Assembly: GCA_012064385.1 (NCBI GenBank)
Contig: QRDG01000626.1
Location: 186,001 to 250,000, forward strand
DNA: 64,000 nucleotides
Direction: 5' to 3'
DNA from: Puccinellia tenuiflora
Taxonomy: Eukaryota > Streptophyta > Magnoliopsida > Poales > Poaceae
Part shown: in pieces, positions 44,819 through 57,673 of the stretch
Layout of the letters: the number at the start of each line of letters is the position of its first letter
Position numbering within the stretch: the stretch's first letter is position 1
Made by a program: the position numbers and the translations under genes
Notes under the pieces: model-generated
What the model saw: the letters and a program-made list of their open reading frames with translations, nothing else
What the model was told of the DNA's origin: nothing
Database searches by the model: none

Positions 44819-46154
44819 GGGCATCTTCAACGCGCCGATCCAAATAGACTGAATTTTGGTCCGTTTTCATCGGTTTGGATCGTAAAACGGATAAACGTCC
44901 GTCCCAGTCCGGCTATTTCTGGTCACTGCACCCAACGAGAAGACCCATTTATTCGGCCCTGATCTTTTTTCCAAACTTAATAGTGCATTTCACATTGAAA
45001 AGTTGAAAGATTATATAATTTTGAGATTACATTCTATCTAAAAATAGATTCGTTCTAATACTATGATCAACAGTAGGTTCTATCCCGGCATTTGTAACAA
45101 AATTGACCGCGTGTGGGTGGCGCTTCGGCTTGCCGGGACGGATTTGCTGGCTCCTCCGGCCTGGTGGCCGGCACCGGGGACGGAATGGCTGGCTCTTCCT
45201 GCCAGGTGACCAGCGTCGGGACGGTCTTGCTGACGCCCATTGCGCTCCCCGTTTAGTGGTAGGGCTTATTTAGCGGCGCCGAAATTTTAATAAAAATGGC
45301 CGCACATAGGCAGTGCTAGGTCTTCAGTGCCTGCTGCCGGCCCCGTCCTCGCGGTGGTGCTTGCGGCGGCTCCAATGGGCAAGCGACGCGCGGGTCGCCC
45401 GTGCCAAATCGACAGCTTCCTTGCTCCGGAGCTCGCGGCCAAGTTCATTCTGTCGGGCATATTCGGCACAGAACGAGTCGAACGAGCGCGCCATGGCCAC
45501 CTGCATGTCCGGGCCGCCCTTCTCGTTCCCGTCTTCCTCCGAGCTGGTCCAGGAGAACTCCTCGTCCTCCTTGTCATCGGTGGCGGGGGGGAGTGGCACT
45601 TGCAGTGGGGGCGACGGCGACCTCCAGAACCCCGCAGCATACGCTATCCCCTCGGAGTCAGGGTCGTCGGAGTATGCCGCCTCCATGGTCCTTCTCACCT
45701 ACTCTGGCAGACGTTCTGGAGCCCGATAGACCGGCATGCCGACCCACGTCGGGCTCATGTCACGCGGCGAGAGAAAAAGCCATGGTAGCAGCCATGCATG
45801 CTCCGATGCGCTTGCTCGATCTGGTCTAGGAGGTGCTGCGGCGGTGAGCTGGGGTTCGGTTCGCCGACGGCCATTTAAAGGCCTCGCCCACCACATTAAA
45901 GGCGGTGGTTGGTTGTTCGGTGAGGCTGACCGCCGGACCAGGGGAGTCCAACGTGAGGACTCCGCACAGCGTCAACACACGTCCGTGCTGATGCAAACTC
46001 GGCTCAAATTTGGGCCAGATTTGGGTCTACGCGACGAAAAAATGGACGTCGGTCCGTTTGCGTCGGCGCATTGCGGCGTTGGGCCGTGGTTTCTGCCCAA
46101 ACGAACAGAAACGGACCGCGTCGGAAAAAATGGGTCGAAGCGTTGGAGATGCCC
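44819..46154. mobile_element. Harbinger-like element, 1.3 kb
   Basis: Terminal inverted repeats gggcatcttcaacgc (44819) and gcgttggagatgccc (ending 46154), with one mismatch. The right flank is tta and the left flank ttc, compatible with a mutated TTA duplication. The subterminal gatccaaatagac...ttggtccgtttt is shared with the short MITE at 56491-56678 in opposite orientation, so both belong to one family. Inside, 45324-45698 minus encodes an acidic frame with a basic end, perhaps an ORF1 fragment; no transposase was found. Confidence 0.65.
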
Positions 46155-47565
46155 TTACCATAAAAGATTTTTTGAAACCACGAGCTAGAGTGCCGATAAA
46201 ATATGAGTACGAATAGGGGAACCTCAGCTGGAGCCCGAGCTAAATGGAACTAAAATTATCATTTGTAAGTTACAATTTTTTTTAGAAAATAATCCTATGT
46301 GTAAATAATATCGAACTCTAGCAGTGCGTGAAATCTTAATGCAAATTCGTACTATTTTAGGCTACACAAAAATGACAAATAACAAAATTTTAAGCTTTAT
46401 AACATGCGCAATGTTCACGACCAAGATCCACACATTTTTCACTCTTACTTAGTCTAAAACTAAAAGAAATATTTGATTGTTTTTTACACACTAGTAGAGT
46501 TTGTCATTATCTACATGTAGGATTTTTTTTCCGAATTTTTGGAACTTTCAAATGTAAACTTTGACCTTTTCCGAAAAGAAATTCGCGGAAAATCGGCCTC
46601 CAAGAACTAGTACGCTAGGCTACTAAGCTAGTGTAGTAGCCTACCGTCGACAAATGTTTTTTTTATCCCACGATAATCTCACTTCCACGGACATAGACAA
46701 GAGTTTATTTGTTCGGTAGGCGGCATGGGTCAACAGGGCTGAATCAAAGAAAATGTAGATGATGATCTCTTAGACTTTGTTCATGGCACTGATACAAGAT
46801 CATACAAAATGTTTACAGGAGGTCTCATGTGAGCTTATAGATGTGCTCAACCTGAAAATATTGGTATCTAGGGTTTAGGATAATGGGCGACGAAGACTTA
46901 GGGCTTCGGTGATGAAGATGTGTGTCTTGGATGGAGAATGACTTGAGCTCTAGGATGGATGTTCCTCGGTATTTAAAGCCTTCGGTAGGACTCTGTTCCT
47001 CATATGTTAGGGTTTCTTCTTGACTTATACGTGAAGTATTGATCTTGTAGCCTTCCATCAATGTAGTCCACACTGAGGGTATCTTCAAGAGGAGCATGGT
47101 AAGTATAAGTCGGTGGAGCTTCTAGAAGAGGACCGCCCCGCATAGAGTGTCTTGACGTCGTGTGCTGAAAGTGGTGCAGACCTGTATGGCCTAAACCATT
47201 TATCTCCGATAAGCCCCCGATCAGAACCTTTAATAAGGTGGCCGATTTCTTGATGTGTCTGACAAAATTGCCTCTACTCAACCACGAATATTGTCTGATG
47301 GGCTGGACGACTTCCTAGACCCGGATGGAAGGTATGTAGGCGCTTGACGACTTGGAAGTATGAATTTTCTTGGTCTGGTTGACATAGCTGGGCTTCTAAG
47401 GACGTCTCAGACCTGGATGGTAGGTCTCGACTTTGATGGTAGATATCGACGTGGTCCCTGGAAATATTAGTAGCAATGCAAGAGGGCATTTCTCAAAAGA
47501 CATTTTTACCTTCACTACGTGAGGAGGTATATTGCTGGAGGGGAGTCTCCTTGATTGACGTGCCT
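46155..47565. other. Intergenic stretch, no gene seen
   Basis: A/T-rich sequence to about 46730, then a segment with loosely repeated gacttggatgg/gacctggatgg words (about 47290-47440), probably an old repeat. No supported coding frame. Confidence 0.35.
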
Positions 47566-49269
47566 CCGACTGATCCCACAAGTATAGGGGATTGCAGTAG
47601 TCTTCGAGGGAAGTGTAACCCAATTTATTGATTCGACACAAGGGGAGCCAAAGAATACTTAAAGGTCTTCGCAGATGAGTCGTCAATTCAGCCACACCTA
47701 GAGAAGCACAAGTAACACAAGGAGGTGAAAGCAGTAGTGATTTGAGAGCGGTAGTAAAAGTAACACGGAAGTAGTGATGGTGAAAGATGGATCGGGGCCC
47801 AAGGGTTCACTAGTGGTGTCTCTCCATAAGATAAAATACGCATATGATGGGTAAACAAATTACAGCTAGGCAATTGACAAGATTATGATACAAACTTAAT
47901 CTAGCCAAATCAAAAAGTTCATGGTAATATTCATGTAGGCATCACGACAAATAACAAAGACCGTTGAGTCCAACTGCATCTTTGTCTAAAAAGTCCACCT
48001 AGGGATCGCTATCCAGCATGTCACCCATCGGTATTAAGTTGCAAGCAACAAACAATTGCATTAAACACCGCTGTTTTACCCTTAGTAGCAACAGCACATC
48101 CTCGTCCTTACACGTTTCTGTCACTCGAGCGCAGGCACAAAAGGGGGCATGAACCTACCATTTAGCATAAATACTCTCTCTTGGGGATCTAAACAGTTAA
48201 TGGCATAAAATGACTGCAACTTAAATAAGTGGGAGAGACCACAACACACGCGTTCTCACAACTAGTGATTACACATCTATATGATTGGAACGTTAGCAAG
48301 CATCCGCAAATACTAAACATTCATTAAGGAAAAACCCAACCATATCATTAAAAAACATAAAAGGTCCTCCTTCATCCCATACATCTCAAGAACTAACTCG
48401 GAGTTTCAGGTTTCTGTCACTCCGGCAAACCCTACCATTAGTTCTATCAACATACAATAAACCCTAAGATGGGGTTCCATTAACCATTAAATCGGAGAGC
48501 ATGCAAGACCATAAATTAACATATAAGTACCATGCACAATCTGATAATAACTTCACAATCCATCAGATCCTAGCAAACACATCATATAACATTACAATAG
48601 TCGATCTTGATCATGTTAGGTAGCTCACAAGATCATAAACATGGAGGCACAAGGGAGAGAGACTACCAACTAGGTACTGCCATAGACCCGTAGTCCATGG
48701 GGGAACTACTCAAAACACATCCCGGAGGCAGCGATGACGATGAAGATGGCTTCGGGGACCAATCCCCGTCCTCGTAGGGTGCCGGAACAGGAACAATCTG
48801 ACCCCCGAAACTTGTCGGCGATGGCGGCGGAGCTCTGTATCATATTTGGGAAAATCCTTCGAGGGTTAGGTTTTTTTCGCCGGGGATGATTTTATAGGCG
48901 TCGGAGGCGATCGAGCGGTGCCCCACAGGGCAGGGACGGGTCCCATCCGCATGTCACCCCCTAGCCACGGGCCACAGGCCGCCCCTGACCTGTGGGTACC
49001 TCCTGGGGTCGTCCTTCGGCTATTAGCAGATGTTATGTTCGAGAAAAAATCCCGTAAATTTTCATCCGATTTTGAGTATTTTTCGTTAAGAGATTTTCTG
49101 AAACAAAAACAGGGAAAAAACCGGAACTGGCACTGGGCATCTTGTTAATAGGTTAGTCCAATAAAATGCCTAAAAATTATGTAATAAGATAGTGAAAACA
49201 TGTGACAATAGTATAAAACAAGCATGGAACAATAAAAAATTATGGATACGTTTGACACGTATCACCGAC
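47566..49269 (-). mobile_element. Solo LTR (47571-49264) with perfect TSD
   Basis: On the minus strand it starts TGATACGTGTCAAACGTATCC at 49264 and ends CTTGTGGGATCA at 47571, 1694 bp. Perfect 5-bp duplications ccgac lie at 47566-47570 and 49265-49269. The start, the gggactaacctattaa-like word and the end match the LTR of the element at 50293-56378 (1677 bp), so it is the same family in opposite orientation. There is no internal sequence, so it arose by LTR-LTR recombination. Confidence 0.9.
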
Positions 49270-49499
49270 CTGATGGAGTAGCATGTTGTACTCGTTTTGA
49301 CCGTAATACCAGAGATGGTCGTTTGCCTTTTTTTCTGCGATGTAAGTGGGTCATCAAGGGGGATGAGATTCGCCAGACTGATAGTAAAAATCAAGAAATA
49401 GAAGGCAGCTTGCACCTCTACGAAGTGAGTAGGTCGTCACGAAGATGAGGCCTTCCCGTCTCATCCGGTGTGCAGGATGTGATAATTTTTTGTTTTCCA

Positions 49500-49870
49500 T
49501 GCACGTTTCCTAACAGACACGGCCCTCAATCGAGCCTGGAAACGAGCCCGGATAGAAGTATACATGATCCCAACCGAGCCTGGCCACGACCAACGGCTAG
49601 AACTGGACACAACACCCAACTGAGCGTGGACACGACACCCGGATTGATCTCAAACGCCTTAGAATCGAGGCTGGATGCAACGCTCTGTAATGGGCGATCA
49701 CGACCCGAGCGAGGGTGGACACAACTCCCGAGCGAGGATGGACATGACTTCCGGTCATGAACGCACACGACTTCGACATAAGAATCGAAACAACTCACAT
49801 CAGAACCACAAGCGACTCCCGTGCGAGGCTGGACACGACTCCCGGTCATGACCGCACACGACTCGAGAGT
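49500..49870. repeat. Imperfect tandem repeat with cacgact/ggtcatga words
   Basis: Repeated phrases of about 40 bp such as gagcctggacacgac, actcccg and ggtcatgaccgcacacgac (for example near 49750 and 49835). Divergence between units is high. Frames open across it on both strands are by-products of the repeat. Confidence 0.5.
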
Positions 49871-50292
49871 AAAGGTAGAAAAGCCTCCTGATTAAGACTC
49901 TCTACCACATGTGTGCCGGCCATGACGATAATCAACCACAAATCGTCTCCTCCGACTATTCGACTAACCACATGCCGGATCCACCCAGGGAACCGACATA
50001 ACTAAACACAAAAGAAACATGATAAATGAAAGAGACACATAAAGAACGGGCAGAAAGAACAAAAAAGAAATACAACAAAAAAGGGCATCTAGGAAAGTAG
50101 GAAATGAAGAAAAAGCACGAGGCAAAGCTTACATGAAAGGAACATCACAACTGGCAGAAGTAGACTCCCACATGACCGAAGAACATGTTGGTGCAAAAAA
50201 AAGGAACAAATAGAGCAACACCTATAAGAATAGAAAAACACATAGCACAATAACCAATAAAATAAAAATGCAGAAACAACAACATTAATGCG

Positions 50293-51969
50293 TGATATGT
50301 CCGAAACATATCTATAGTTTTTGATTGTTTCATGCTACTTTTATGCCTTTGAAACTTGTTTTTATATTAAGTTTATGATTTATTTGGACTAACCTATTAA
50401 TAGTTGCAAAAGTGCGCAATGTTCTTGTTTTATACTTTGATATGTAGGAATCGCTTGGAAATTGGCAAAAACGCAAAAGGAGACTTGTTAGAGGTGGACT
50501 CTGACTTTCCTGAAATCTGTCCCTTCCAACAGATTTCAGAGATCGTCAGATTAAGACCTGAAGACGACGTCAACTGAAGATCTTAGAACGGACAAAGTTG
50601 TGGGAAATTTCCATAGATTTCATTTAAGCACAAGAACAGACCAATCGGAGGTCCGTAGCTCCAGGAATCCCCATTTTACTGAAGGCCAAATATCTGATTA
50701 CGGGATTCCGAAAGTTGGTGACGTGATTGACTCCAACTCTTACCAAACTTGGAGGATTCGACCAAGCCACGACTTTGGGACCTCATTAAGTATGTGAGGG
50801 GTCCCTAGGAAGGTTCTAGAGGTTCCCAAGAGCCCTTGGATCAAGGGGCCATCAATCGGAAGGCCGGGAAGCATTGTCTCCACCTATATAAAGAGAGGAA
50901 ACCCTAATTTTGGGGCAGCCACCAAAAGCCACGAATTTGTCTCCCCCTTGGCTCTCATCTACAAGGGGGAGGGCTCCTCTACAACACCAAGAAGACATGG
51001 AGGAAGGGGGTTAGGGGGCGGCGCTCCCCCTAGCCGGCCGGCCGCTGCCATGCGCCGCCGCCGCCGGCGCCACCCGTGCCGCCTCCGCCTTGCCCTTTCC
51101 TCCATTGCCGCCGCCTTCACCGCCATCTCCATCTCCAATTCCTCCTTGTATACAGTGGTCCACTCTCCCACAAACCTCTGTACCCCTCTATGTAAACATG
51201 GTTTTTGATGCTATGAAGTATTATCCAGTGGTCCATGTCATGTTTGTGTAGTTCTTTTTGTCATATGGTTGAATTATTGAATATGTTTGGTTGATTCGAG
51301 TTGTATGTCGATATGGTACAGTCCTATGGTGCCCATTATATATTTATGCACGCATGGATCACATCATAGGGTTTGTAGTATGTGAAGGAGGCCGGGGGGT
51401 AGGGCTGCCGGAGTGACAGAAACCTAAGCCCATCCCGGTTTTTGACATTGTATGGGATAAAGAGGACCGTATGATTTTAATGCTATGGTTGGGTTTTACC
51501 TTAATGAATGTTAGTAGTTGTGGATGCTTGCTAATGTTCCAATCATATAGTACATGTAATCACAAGTAGTTGAGAACGTGTATGCTTTGCCTCTCCCACA
51601 TAGAAAACTGCATCGAAGACAATGAATCGAGTAGCTTCACTAATTAATTATGGACAATTCCGCCACACCTTCCACCACTTTTCCACGCTCATGGTTCTGT
51701 TACATTATGTCACTTTATGTTACCTTATTGCTGCAGCAACTAACTTTTACTTTCTTGTTCTTTATTATCTTGCAAAGCTATCCTTTCATACCCGTTTTAT
51801 TCCTATAGTTTTATTTCCTAGATAGAGCAAACATTCGGTGTGCGTAGAGTTGTGTCAATGATTGATAGAACTTGAGAAGATATTAATTCTACCTTTAGCT
51901 CCTCGTTGGGTTCGACACTCTTACTTATTGAAAAGGCTACAAACGATCCCCTACACTTGTGGGTTATCA
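50293..51969 (+). repeat. 5' LTR of the non-coding element
   Basis: 1677 bp with TATA box tatataaa at 50885 and a GC-rich block (50990-51130) with short proline/arginine frames that I regard as non-coding. It is complete, TG...CA. Confidence 0.9.
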
Positions 51970-51979
51970 AGACCTTTTC

Positions 51980-51997
51980 TGGCGCCGTTGCCGGGGA
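51980..51997 (+). other. Primer binding site, tRNA-Asp type
   Basis: tggcgccgttgccgggga, ten bases after the LTR end; complementary to the 3' end of plant tRNA-Asp, the usual primer in the Athila group. Confidence 0.8.
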
Positions 51998-52339
51998 GCA
52001 ATAGCGTGGGGTAGATATTCTTGTGTGCACTTGTTTGCTTTATCTCTAAGTATTTTTTACATTCAGTTGTAAGTTGTTTTCTATCTTAGTATGGATAGGG
52101 AATGCGAATTATAAAAAAAATAGTTGTACTTGCTAACTAAAACTTTTTCAAAAAGAGTAGTGATTGGAAAAAGGTGCAATGGTTAAGTGGGGGTCGACCT
52201 TGAACACTTGTGTTCATGCCAATGAAATCAAAGAAAATTTTTTCCATGGAAGCTTCTTGGCTAGAAACATGTATATATACCACTGTAATATAAAATAAAA
52301 TGTATATATGTCCTTTAGTTTATTTATGATGCAAGTTTG

Positions 52340-54660
52340 TTGTTTTGCTGTCCAGAAACAGATTCTGTGTGCCTCACTGTAGAAAATCTTTAAAATCTCC
52401 AGAGCGTGATCTTTTTCTGGAAATTTTTGACAGCAAATTTTATACTTTTATCTAACTTTCATTAGTTTTGACTTTTCTTATTTGAGCTATGTAGGTGCCT
52501 CTTAAAAATCGATCTTTCCTGACTGTTCAGTTTTGGCAGATTTCTGTCTTTATTTAATATTGTACTTAAGTGTTCTTAGCTTCTTGAGTTATCGACGGAC
52601 AAATGAATATTTGAACAATTTCGTATATATAGTGGCTAATGTTGAATAAAGATTATGAAACTTTTGCCAATGTTTGAACATGAGTGGATTTTATTTAACA
52701 AGTACTAACCCTACTAATGAGTTTTGTGAAGTTTTATGTGGATATAGTCTATAAGATCCAATCAATATGGTGATATGAGACGAACGATAAGATACAAGAG
52801 CTCAAGCTTGGGGATGCCCAGGGGCACCCCAAGAACATATTCAGGAAGATACAACCATTTAAGCTTGGGGATGCCCGAGGCATCCCTCCTTATTCATCAA
52901 CGTATATCAGGTTGTCTCGTTCATGATCTATATTACTCATATTGTCCTTATATAATAATTGTATGCATGTGGACTTTTGAAAGAATTTTTATTGTGACAG
53001 CTATATTATGAAAATTTGCTTATGATGCTACTAAAAGTTATTTTGAGAGAGGAAAACATGGTTCTAAATATCTCAATAGTGTTTAGTCCCCTCTCTTTAT
53101 GTTAAAAGTTTTGAAGTTGCATTTGTTTTGCCTTCCTATGCTAGTCACATTATGTTTCAATGATTTATTTTCTTACAAGATTCCTATGCATAGGAAGAGG
53201 GTTAGATTTAAATTTGTTTGATATTTACTCCTTGATGCTCTCCTTATTGTTTCAACTCTTAATCTTATGAGAGCATCATTAAAATAAGCCTGACTAAAAG
53301 GCATTAAAGAAAAGCGCTCATGGGAGGCAACCCATTTTATTCTTACTTACTGTTTCTTTTTGTTTTTCTTTGTGTTTGGGTGTTTTTACCTGTATCAACT
53401 CCCTTGTATCCTTTTTGTTTTGGTTTTTGTGCCAAGAATAGCTTCTAATGAGAGAAACGTTAAATTTTTGAGTTGCTGTCCAGAAACAGATTTCTGTCCG
53501 TTACCGTACGAAATTCTAAAATATCACAGAACGTGATCTGGGTCTGCAATTTTTTTACAGTAAGCATCAGGGTTTTGTCTAAGTTTCATTAGTTTTAAGT
53601 TTTCTGATTTGACGTGTCCTAGTATCCCGAAAAAAAGCATCTTTACATTATATTCTGTTTTCGACAGATTTTGTCTTTGATTCTTGCATTGCTTCTTTTA
53701 CGGGCAAAGTGGAGTTCTTTTGATCCCGGAGCATCACTTAGATCTTTGTGTCGGTAGCTAATGTTTAGGAATAAGTGCATTTAATTTATTAAGTGAGAAC
53801 TGAAGGTGGATTATTTTGTTTGAGAACTAACCCTCTAATGAAGTTTATTAGAAGTTTTGTGTGAAGGAAGTTTTCAAGTATTCAAGAGCGAAGTGATGAA
53901 GGAAGATCAAGAAGGGATAAAAGCTCAATCTTGGAGATGTTCCCATGGACCTCCTCTGAAATATATAAGAAGTCACAAGCGTCTAAGCTTGGGGATGCTC
54001 AAGGCATCCCCTTTTTCTTCGACAATCATCAGTTTTCATCCGTGGTACTATATTTTTATTGCTTCACATATTATGTGCTATTCTTGGAGCGTCGGTTTGT
54101 TTTTGTTTTGCCCTCTGGTCTTTTAGCTTTTCAAAAATAAAGTACCAAGTCTTACCCATTTAGTTTTAGTTGATGCATATTTTCGGTTTTCAGCATCTAC
54201 TGCTCACTGCGTTATTTTTCATTTTTACTGGGAATTCTAAAAATCACGAAACTTTAACAGATTAAGTATCATCTAATCCTCTGCACGCGCAAAAATTCCT
54301 GAAATGATTAAGTGTACTTAAAAATTGCGTTTTCCAGTTGCTATTTTTCTGGACAGATTTTGACTTTTGTTGTAAGAGTGGCCTCTTTGCATTTTCATTT
54401 GGTTCTTTTTTGGATCTTACCTTTCATTTAGAAGTTGGCCACTTCAGCAACCTCTCTGTAACATGAAAAAAAAATTGATTAGGTTTAATGGCAGCATATT
54501 GGAAATATTATCTATTGCACTAATGTCTAACCGCAGACAAGAATGGGAGAGTTTTGTGTTGAAGTTTTGTCACAGGAAATGAAGGAACACCGAACTGAAA
54601 AATATCCAAGGATAGTCAAAGCAATAAGCTTGGGGATGTCTCTGCATCCCTCTACATCAA
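52340..54660 (+). repeat. Three diverged internal modules with AAGCTTGGGGATG hairpins
   Basis: Each module begins with a ctgtccagaaacagatt-type block (52350, 53472; weak at about 54190), then aaaatc-cagaacgtgatct, taagtttcattagtttt and a cagatttt-gtcttt box. Next come ctaatga-gtttt-tgaagttttgtg, and last a hairpin starting aagcttggggatg. Hairpins are at 52807-52833, 52867-52886 (a second one in the first module), 53991-54011 and 54633-54650. Sequences after the hairpins (ttcatcaacg, cgacaatcatcag, catcaacaatcac) are also alike. Confidence 0.7.
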
Positions 54661-55021
54661 CAATCACTCGGTTTGCAAACATTCAAACTTTGTTTTTGAG
54701 CAACATAGAAACTTGCATAAACTTGGAGCGTGTGTATCTTATTACTTATTTGTCTTAGTATCAAAACACCATTTACATAAATGAGCTGATTGTCATATAT
54801 TTTATTTATCCCCTGTTCGGATAGTTGATTGGGAGTTTATTTGGTTGTTGGATTACTTGTTGAAACTTAAAAATGATGTGTGAATAATATTGTTTAGAAA
54901 TTTGTGTTTTTCTTATGATTAGTATCAATTTGTTAATTAGGAGTGCATAATATGTTATTTTTGATGTTAACATGCATTGTTTTACTCATAAGATGGTATG
55001 GTAGTGTGGTATCCTCCTCCG

Positions 55022-56378
55022 AAAAGTTGTGGGAAATTTCCATAGCTTTCATTTAAGCCCAAGAACAGCCCAATCGGAGGTCCGTAGCTCCGGAAATCCC
55101 CGTTTTACTGAAGGCCAAATATCCGATTACGGGATTCCGAAAGTTGATGACGTGATTGACTCCAACTCTTACCAAACTTGGAGTATTCGACTAAGCCACG
55201 ACTTTGGGACCTCATTAAGGATGTGAGGGGTCCCTAGGAAGGTTCTAGAGGTGCCCAAGAGCCCTTGGATCAAGGGGCCATCAATCGGAAGGCCGGGAAG
55301 CATTGTCTCCACCTATATAAAGAGAGGAAATCCTAATTTGGGGGCAGCCACCAAAATCCACGAATTTGTCTCCCCCTTGGCTCTCATCTCACAAGGGGGA
55401 GGGCTCCTCTACATCACCAAGAAGCCATGGAAGAAGGGGGTTAGGGGGCGGCGCTCCCCCTAGCCGGCCGGCCGCCGCCACCTGTGCCGCCTCTGCCTTG
55501 CCCTTTCCTCCATGGCCGCCGCCTTCACCGCCATCTCCATCGCCAATTCCTCCTTGTATACAGTGGTCCACTCTCCCACAAACCTCTGTACCCCTCTATG
55601 TAAACATGGTGTTTGATGCTATGAAGTATTATCCAATGGTCTATGTCATGTTTGTGTAGTTCTTTTTGTCATATGGTTGAATTATTGAATATGTTTGGTT
55701 GATTCGAGTTGTATGTCGATATGGTACAGTCCTATGGTGCCCATTATATATTTATGCACGCATGGATCACATCATAGGGTTTGTATTACGTGAAGGAGGC
55801 CGGGGGGTAGGGCTGCCGGAGTGACAGAAACCTAAGCCCCATCCCGGTTTTTGACATTGTATGGGATAAAGAGGACCGTATGATCTTAATGCTATGGTTG
55901 GGTTTTACCTTAATGAATGTTAGTAGTTGCGGATGCTTGCTAATGTTCCAATCATATAGTACATGTAATCACAAGTAGTTGAGAACGTGTATGCTTTGCC
56001 TCTCCCACATAAAAAACTGCATTGAAGACAATGAATCGAGTAGCTTCACTAATTAATTATGGACAATTCTGCCACGCCTTCCACCACTTTTCCATACTCA
56101 TGGTTCTGTTACATTATGTCACTTTATGTTACCTTATTGCTGCAGCAACTAACTTTTACTTTCTTGTTCTTTATTATCTTGCAAAGTTATCCTTTCATGC
56201 CCATTTTATTCCTATAGTTTTATTTCCTAGATAGAGCAAACATTCGGTGTGCGTAGAGTTGTGTCAATGATTGATAGAACTTGAGAAGATATTAATTCTA
56301 CCTTTAGCTCCTCATTGGGTTCGACACTCTTACTTATTGAAAAGGCTACAAACGATCCCCTACACTTGTGGGTTATCA
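55022..56378 (+). repeat. 3' LTR of the non-coding element, 5' truncated
   Basis: Matches 50593-51969 with scattered substitutions; TATA box at 55314. The first ~300 bp and the purine tract are missing. The sequence before 55022 (gatggtatggtagtgtggta) is internal-domain sequence. Confidence 0.85.
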
Positions 56379-56490
56379 ATGCGCCTTTTCCCGTGGCCGA
56401 TACGAGTCCGACGACACCACACGCCGATGGCTTCAAAAGGCCCAAACGAGAAGAACACGTGTTACCTTAACAATAAGCACACCAACATAA

Positions 56491-56678
56491 GGACAACTCC
56501 AACCCGCGTCGGACGAAGTAGTAAAAAAAGATAGGGGCAGACTAAATGGGTTGGCCTGTTGGGTGCAGTGGCCAGAAAAGGCCGGAAGGGGACGGACGAT
56601 TATCCGTTTGCCGACCCAAACAGATGAAAAACAGACAAAAAACAGGTCCGTTTGGGTCGGCACGTTGGAGTTGCTCTA
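56491..56678. mobile_element. Short MITE of the 44819-46154 family
   Basis: Ends ggacaactccaac / gttggagttgctc. Its reverse complement aligns with the first ~190 bp of 44819-46154 (shared ggtccgtttgggtcgg, aaacggataa, cgtccgtccc, cactgcacccaac). No clear TSD; flanks taa and tat. Confidence 0.55.
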
Positions 56679-56879
56679 TGGAAGACAAATAAAATAAAAA
56701 CACAACAACAAATTGACACACGCAATGAACCAAGTTGATGAACAAGCAGCGCCAGAAATGACTGGTAGACCAACGTGTGACTCCAGAAACCAGGCCAAGA
56801 AGCAGCCCAACTCCGCGAATCAAGAGGCAACTGACCAGACTGAACATCACCATTAACAACGGCTAGATAAACATCTGAG

Positions 56880-57175
56880 GCCTTCCGTAATGCATTGTAT
56901 CTTAGCGCGTTATCCTAAATAGTGGTGAACCATAAGAGACAACCTCCCCAATGCATTGTATCTTAAGAGTTGTATCTAAGTGTACTCGTATTTAATGATT
57001 TTAACCTTATATTTGCATGTGATTAGGCTAGCAATTTTTTTGCCTATGATCCCGTGCAAGAGTTGTATCTTATATAAGATACAACCTCAATCTCTTTCTT
57101 TATTAATACGGTGCTACATAAGTAAAATATCTAGGATACCGCGCTAAGATCCAACCATTACGGATGGCATGAGAA
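56880..57175. mobile_element. TIR-bearing MITE
   Basis: Ends ccttccgtaatgcattgtat and, inverted, ccatccgtaatggttggat, with the inverted match continuing through cttagcgcg-tatccta. About 290 bp, A/T-rich, non-coding. No TSD could be fixed; the superfamily is open (Mutator-like possible). Confidence 0.6.
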
Positions 57176-57673
57176 ACTAGAGACGGAGAAGCGCTAGGAA
57201 AAGCAACACGGGGGCATAAAACATAAGGCCCACCGGATCCTCATCGACCACTGCGCTCACTGACAGCTATAGACAAAGAACGACATCGCAAGATAAACAA
57301 ATGGGGATGAACACCAAAACTGGCCCTAAAACCCACGTAGCCGAGCCCACCAAGCCGCGATGGCAGGCCACCTCGACCAGCACGACGCGCAAAAAGATGC
57401 ACCATGATTAAAAACCAGAAAATGCAAAAAAAAAAACTATAAACAAAAGACAGCACATCGAAGACATAGAGAAACCGACAAAAAAAAGAAGAGTAAGAAA
57501 AGTTTCGGGAGAATGAAACAAGAACGAACAACTGAAAGAATGGAAACCACACTCAAATATAGTGTAAATAAAAGTACATGTGCCACAGGACCGCGACATG
57601 GCCACATACAAACTATCTAGACGCCCATACAACTCTAGTGACAGTCACACTCTTTATTCTCTGAATGTTATAA

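Larger units (their letters stand above)
50288..56383 (+). mobile_element. Non-coding LTR retrotransposon (LARD-like, Athila-type primer), 50293-56378
   Basis: The left LTR is 50293-51969, starting TGATATGTCCG and ending TGTGGGTTATCA. The right LTR runs 55022-56378 with the same end. Perfect 5-bp duplications atgcg lie at 50288-50292 and 56379-56383. The primer site matches tRNA-Asp. The right LTR lacks its first ~300 bp, and the junction falls before aaagttgtggg. The 3-kb internal domain has no frame above 90 codons and no gag/pol motif; it is instead made of diverged repeats with hairpins. This fits a large retrotransposon derivative moved in trans by an Athila-lineage partner. Confidence 0.88.

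Noticed and set aside
45300..45830. Overlapping frames of 117-153 codons in six phases
   Set aside because: Inside the Harbinger-like element 44819-46154; at most one minus frame could be an ORF1 fragment.
49470..49849. Frames of about 100 codons on both strands
   Set aside because: They follow an imperfect tandem repeat, which keeps frames open by periodicity.
50948..51208. Proline/arginine-rich frame, repeated at 55366-55659
   Set aside because: Located in both LTRs of the non-coding element; a GC block and not a gene.
57217..57227. aaaacataagg as the left TSD of the LINE
   Set aside because: Only seven informative bases match outside the A run; the 13-bp match at 56484 is stronger, though not proven.
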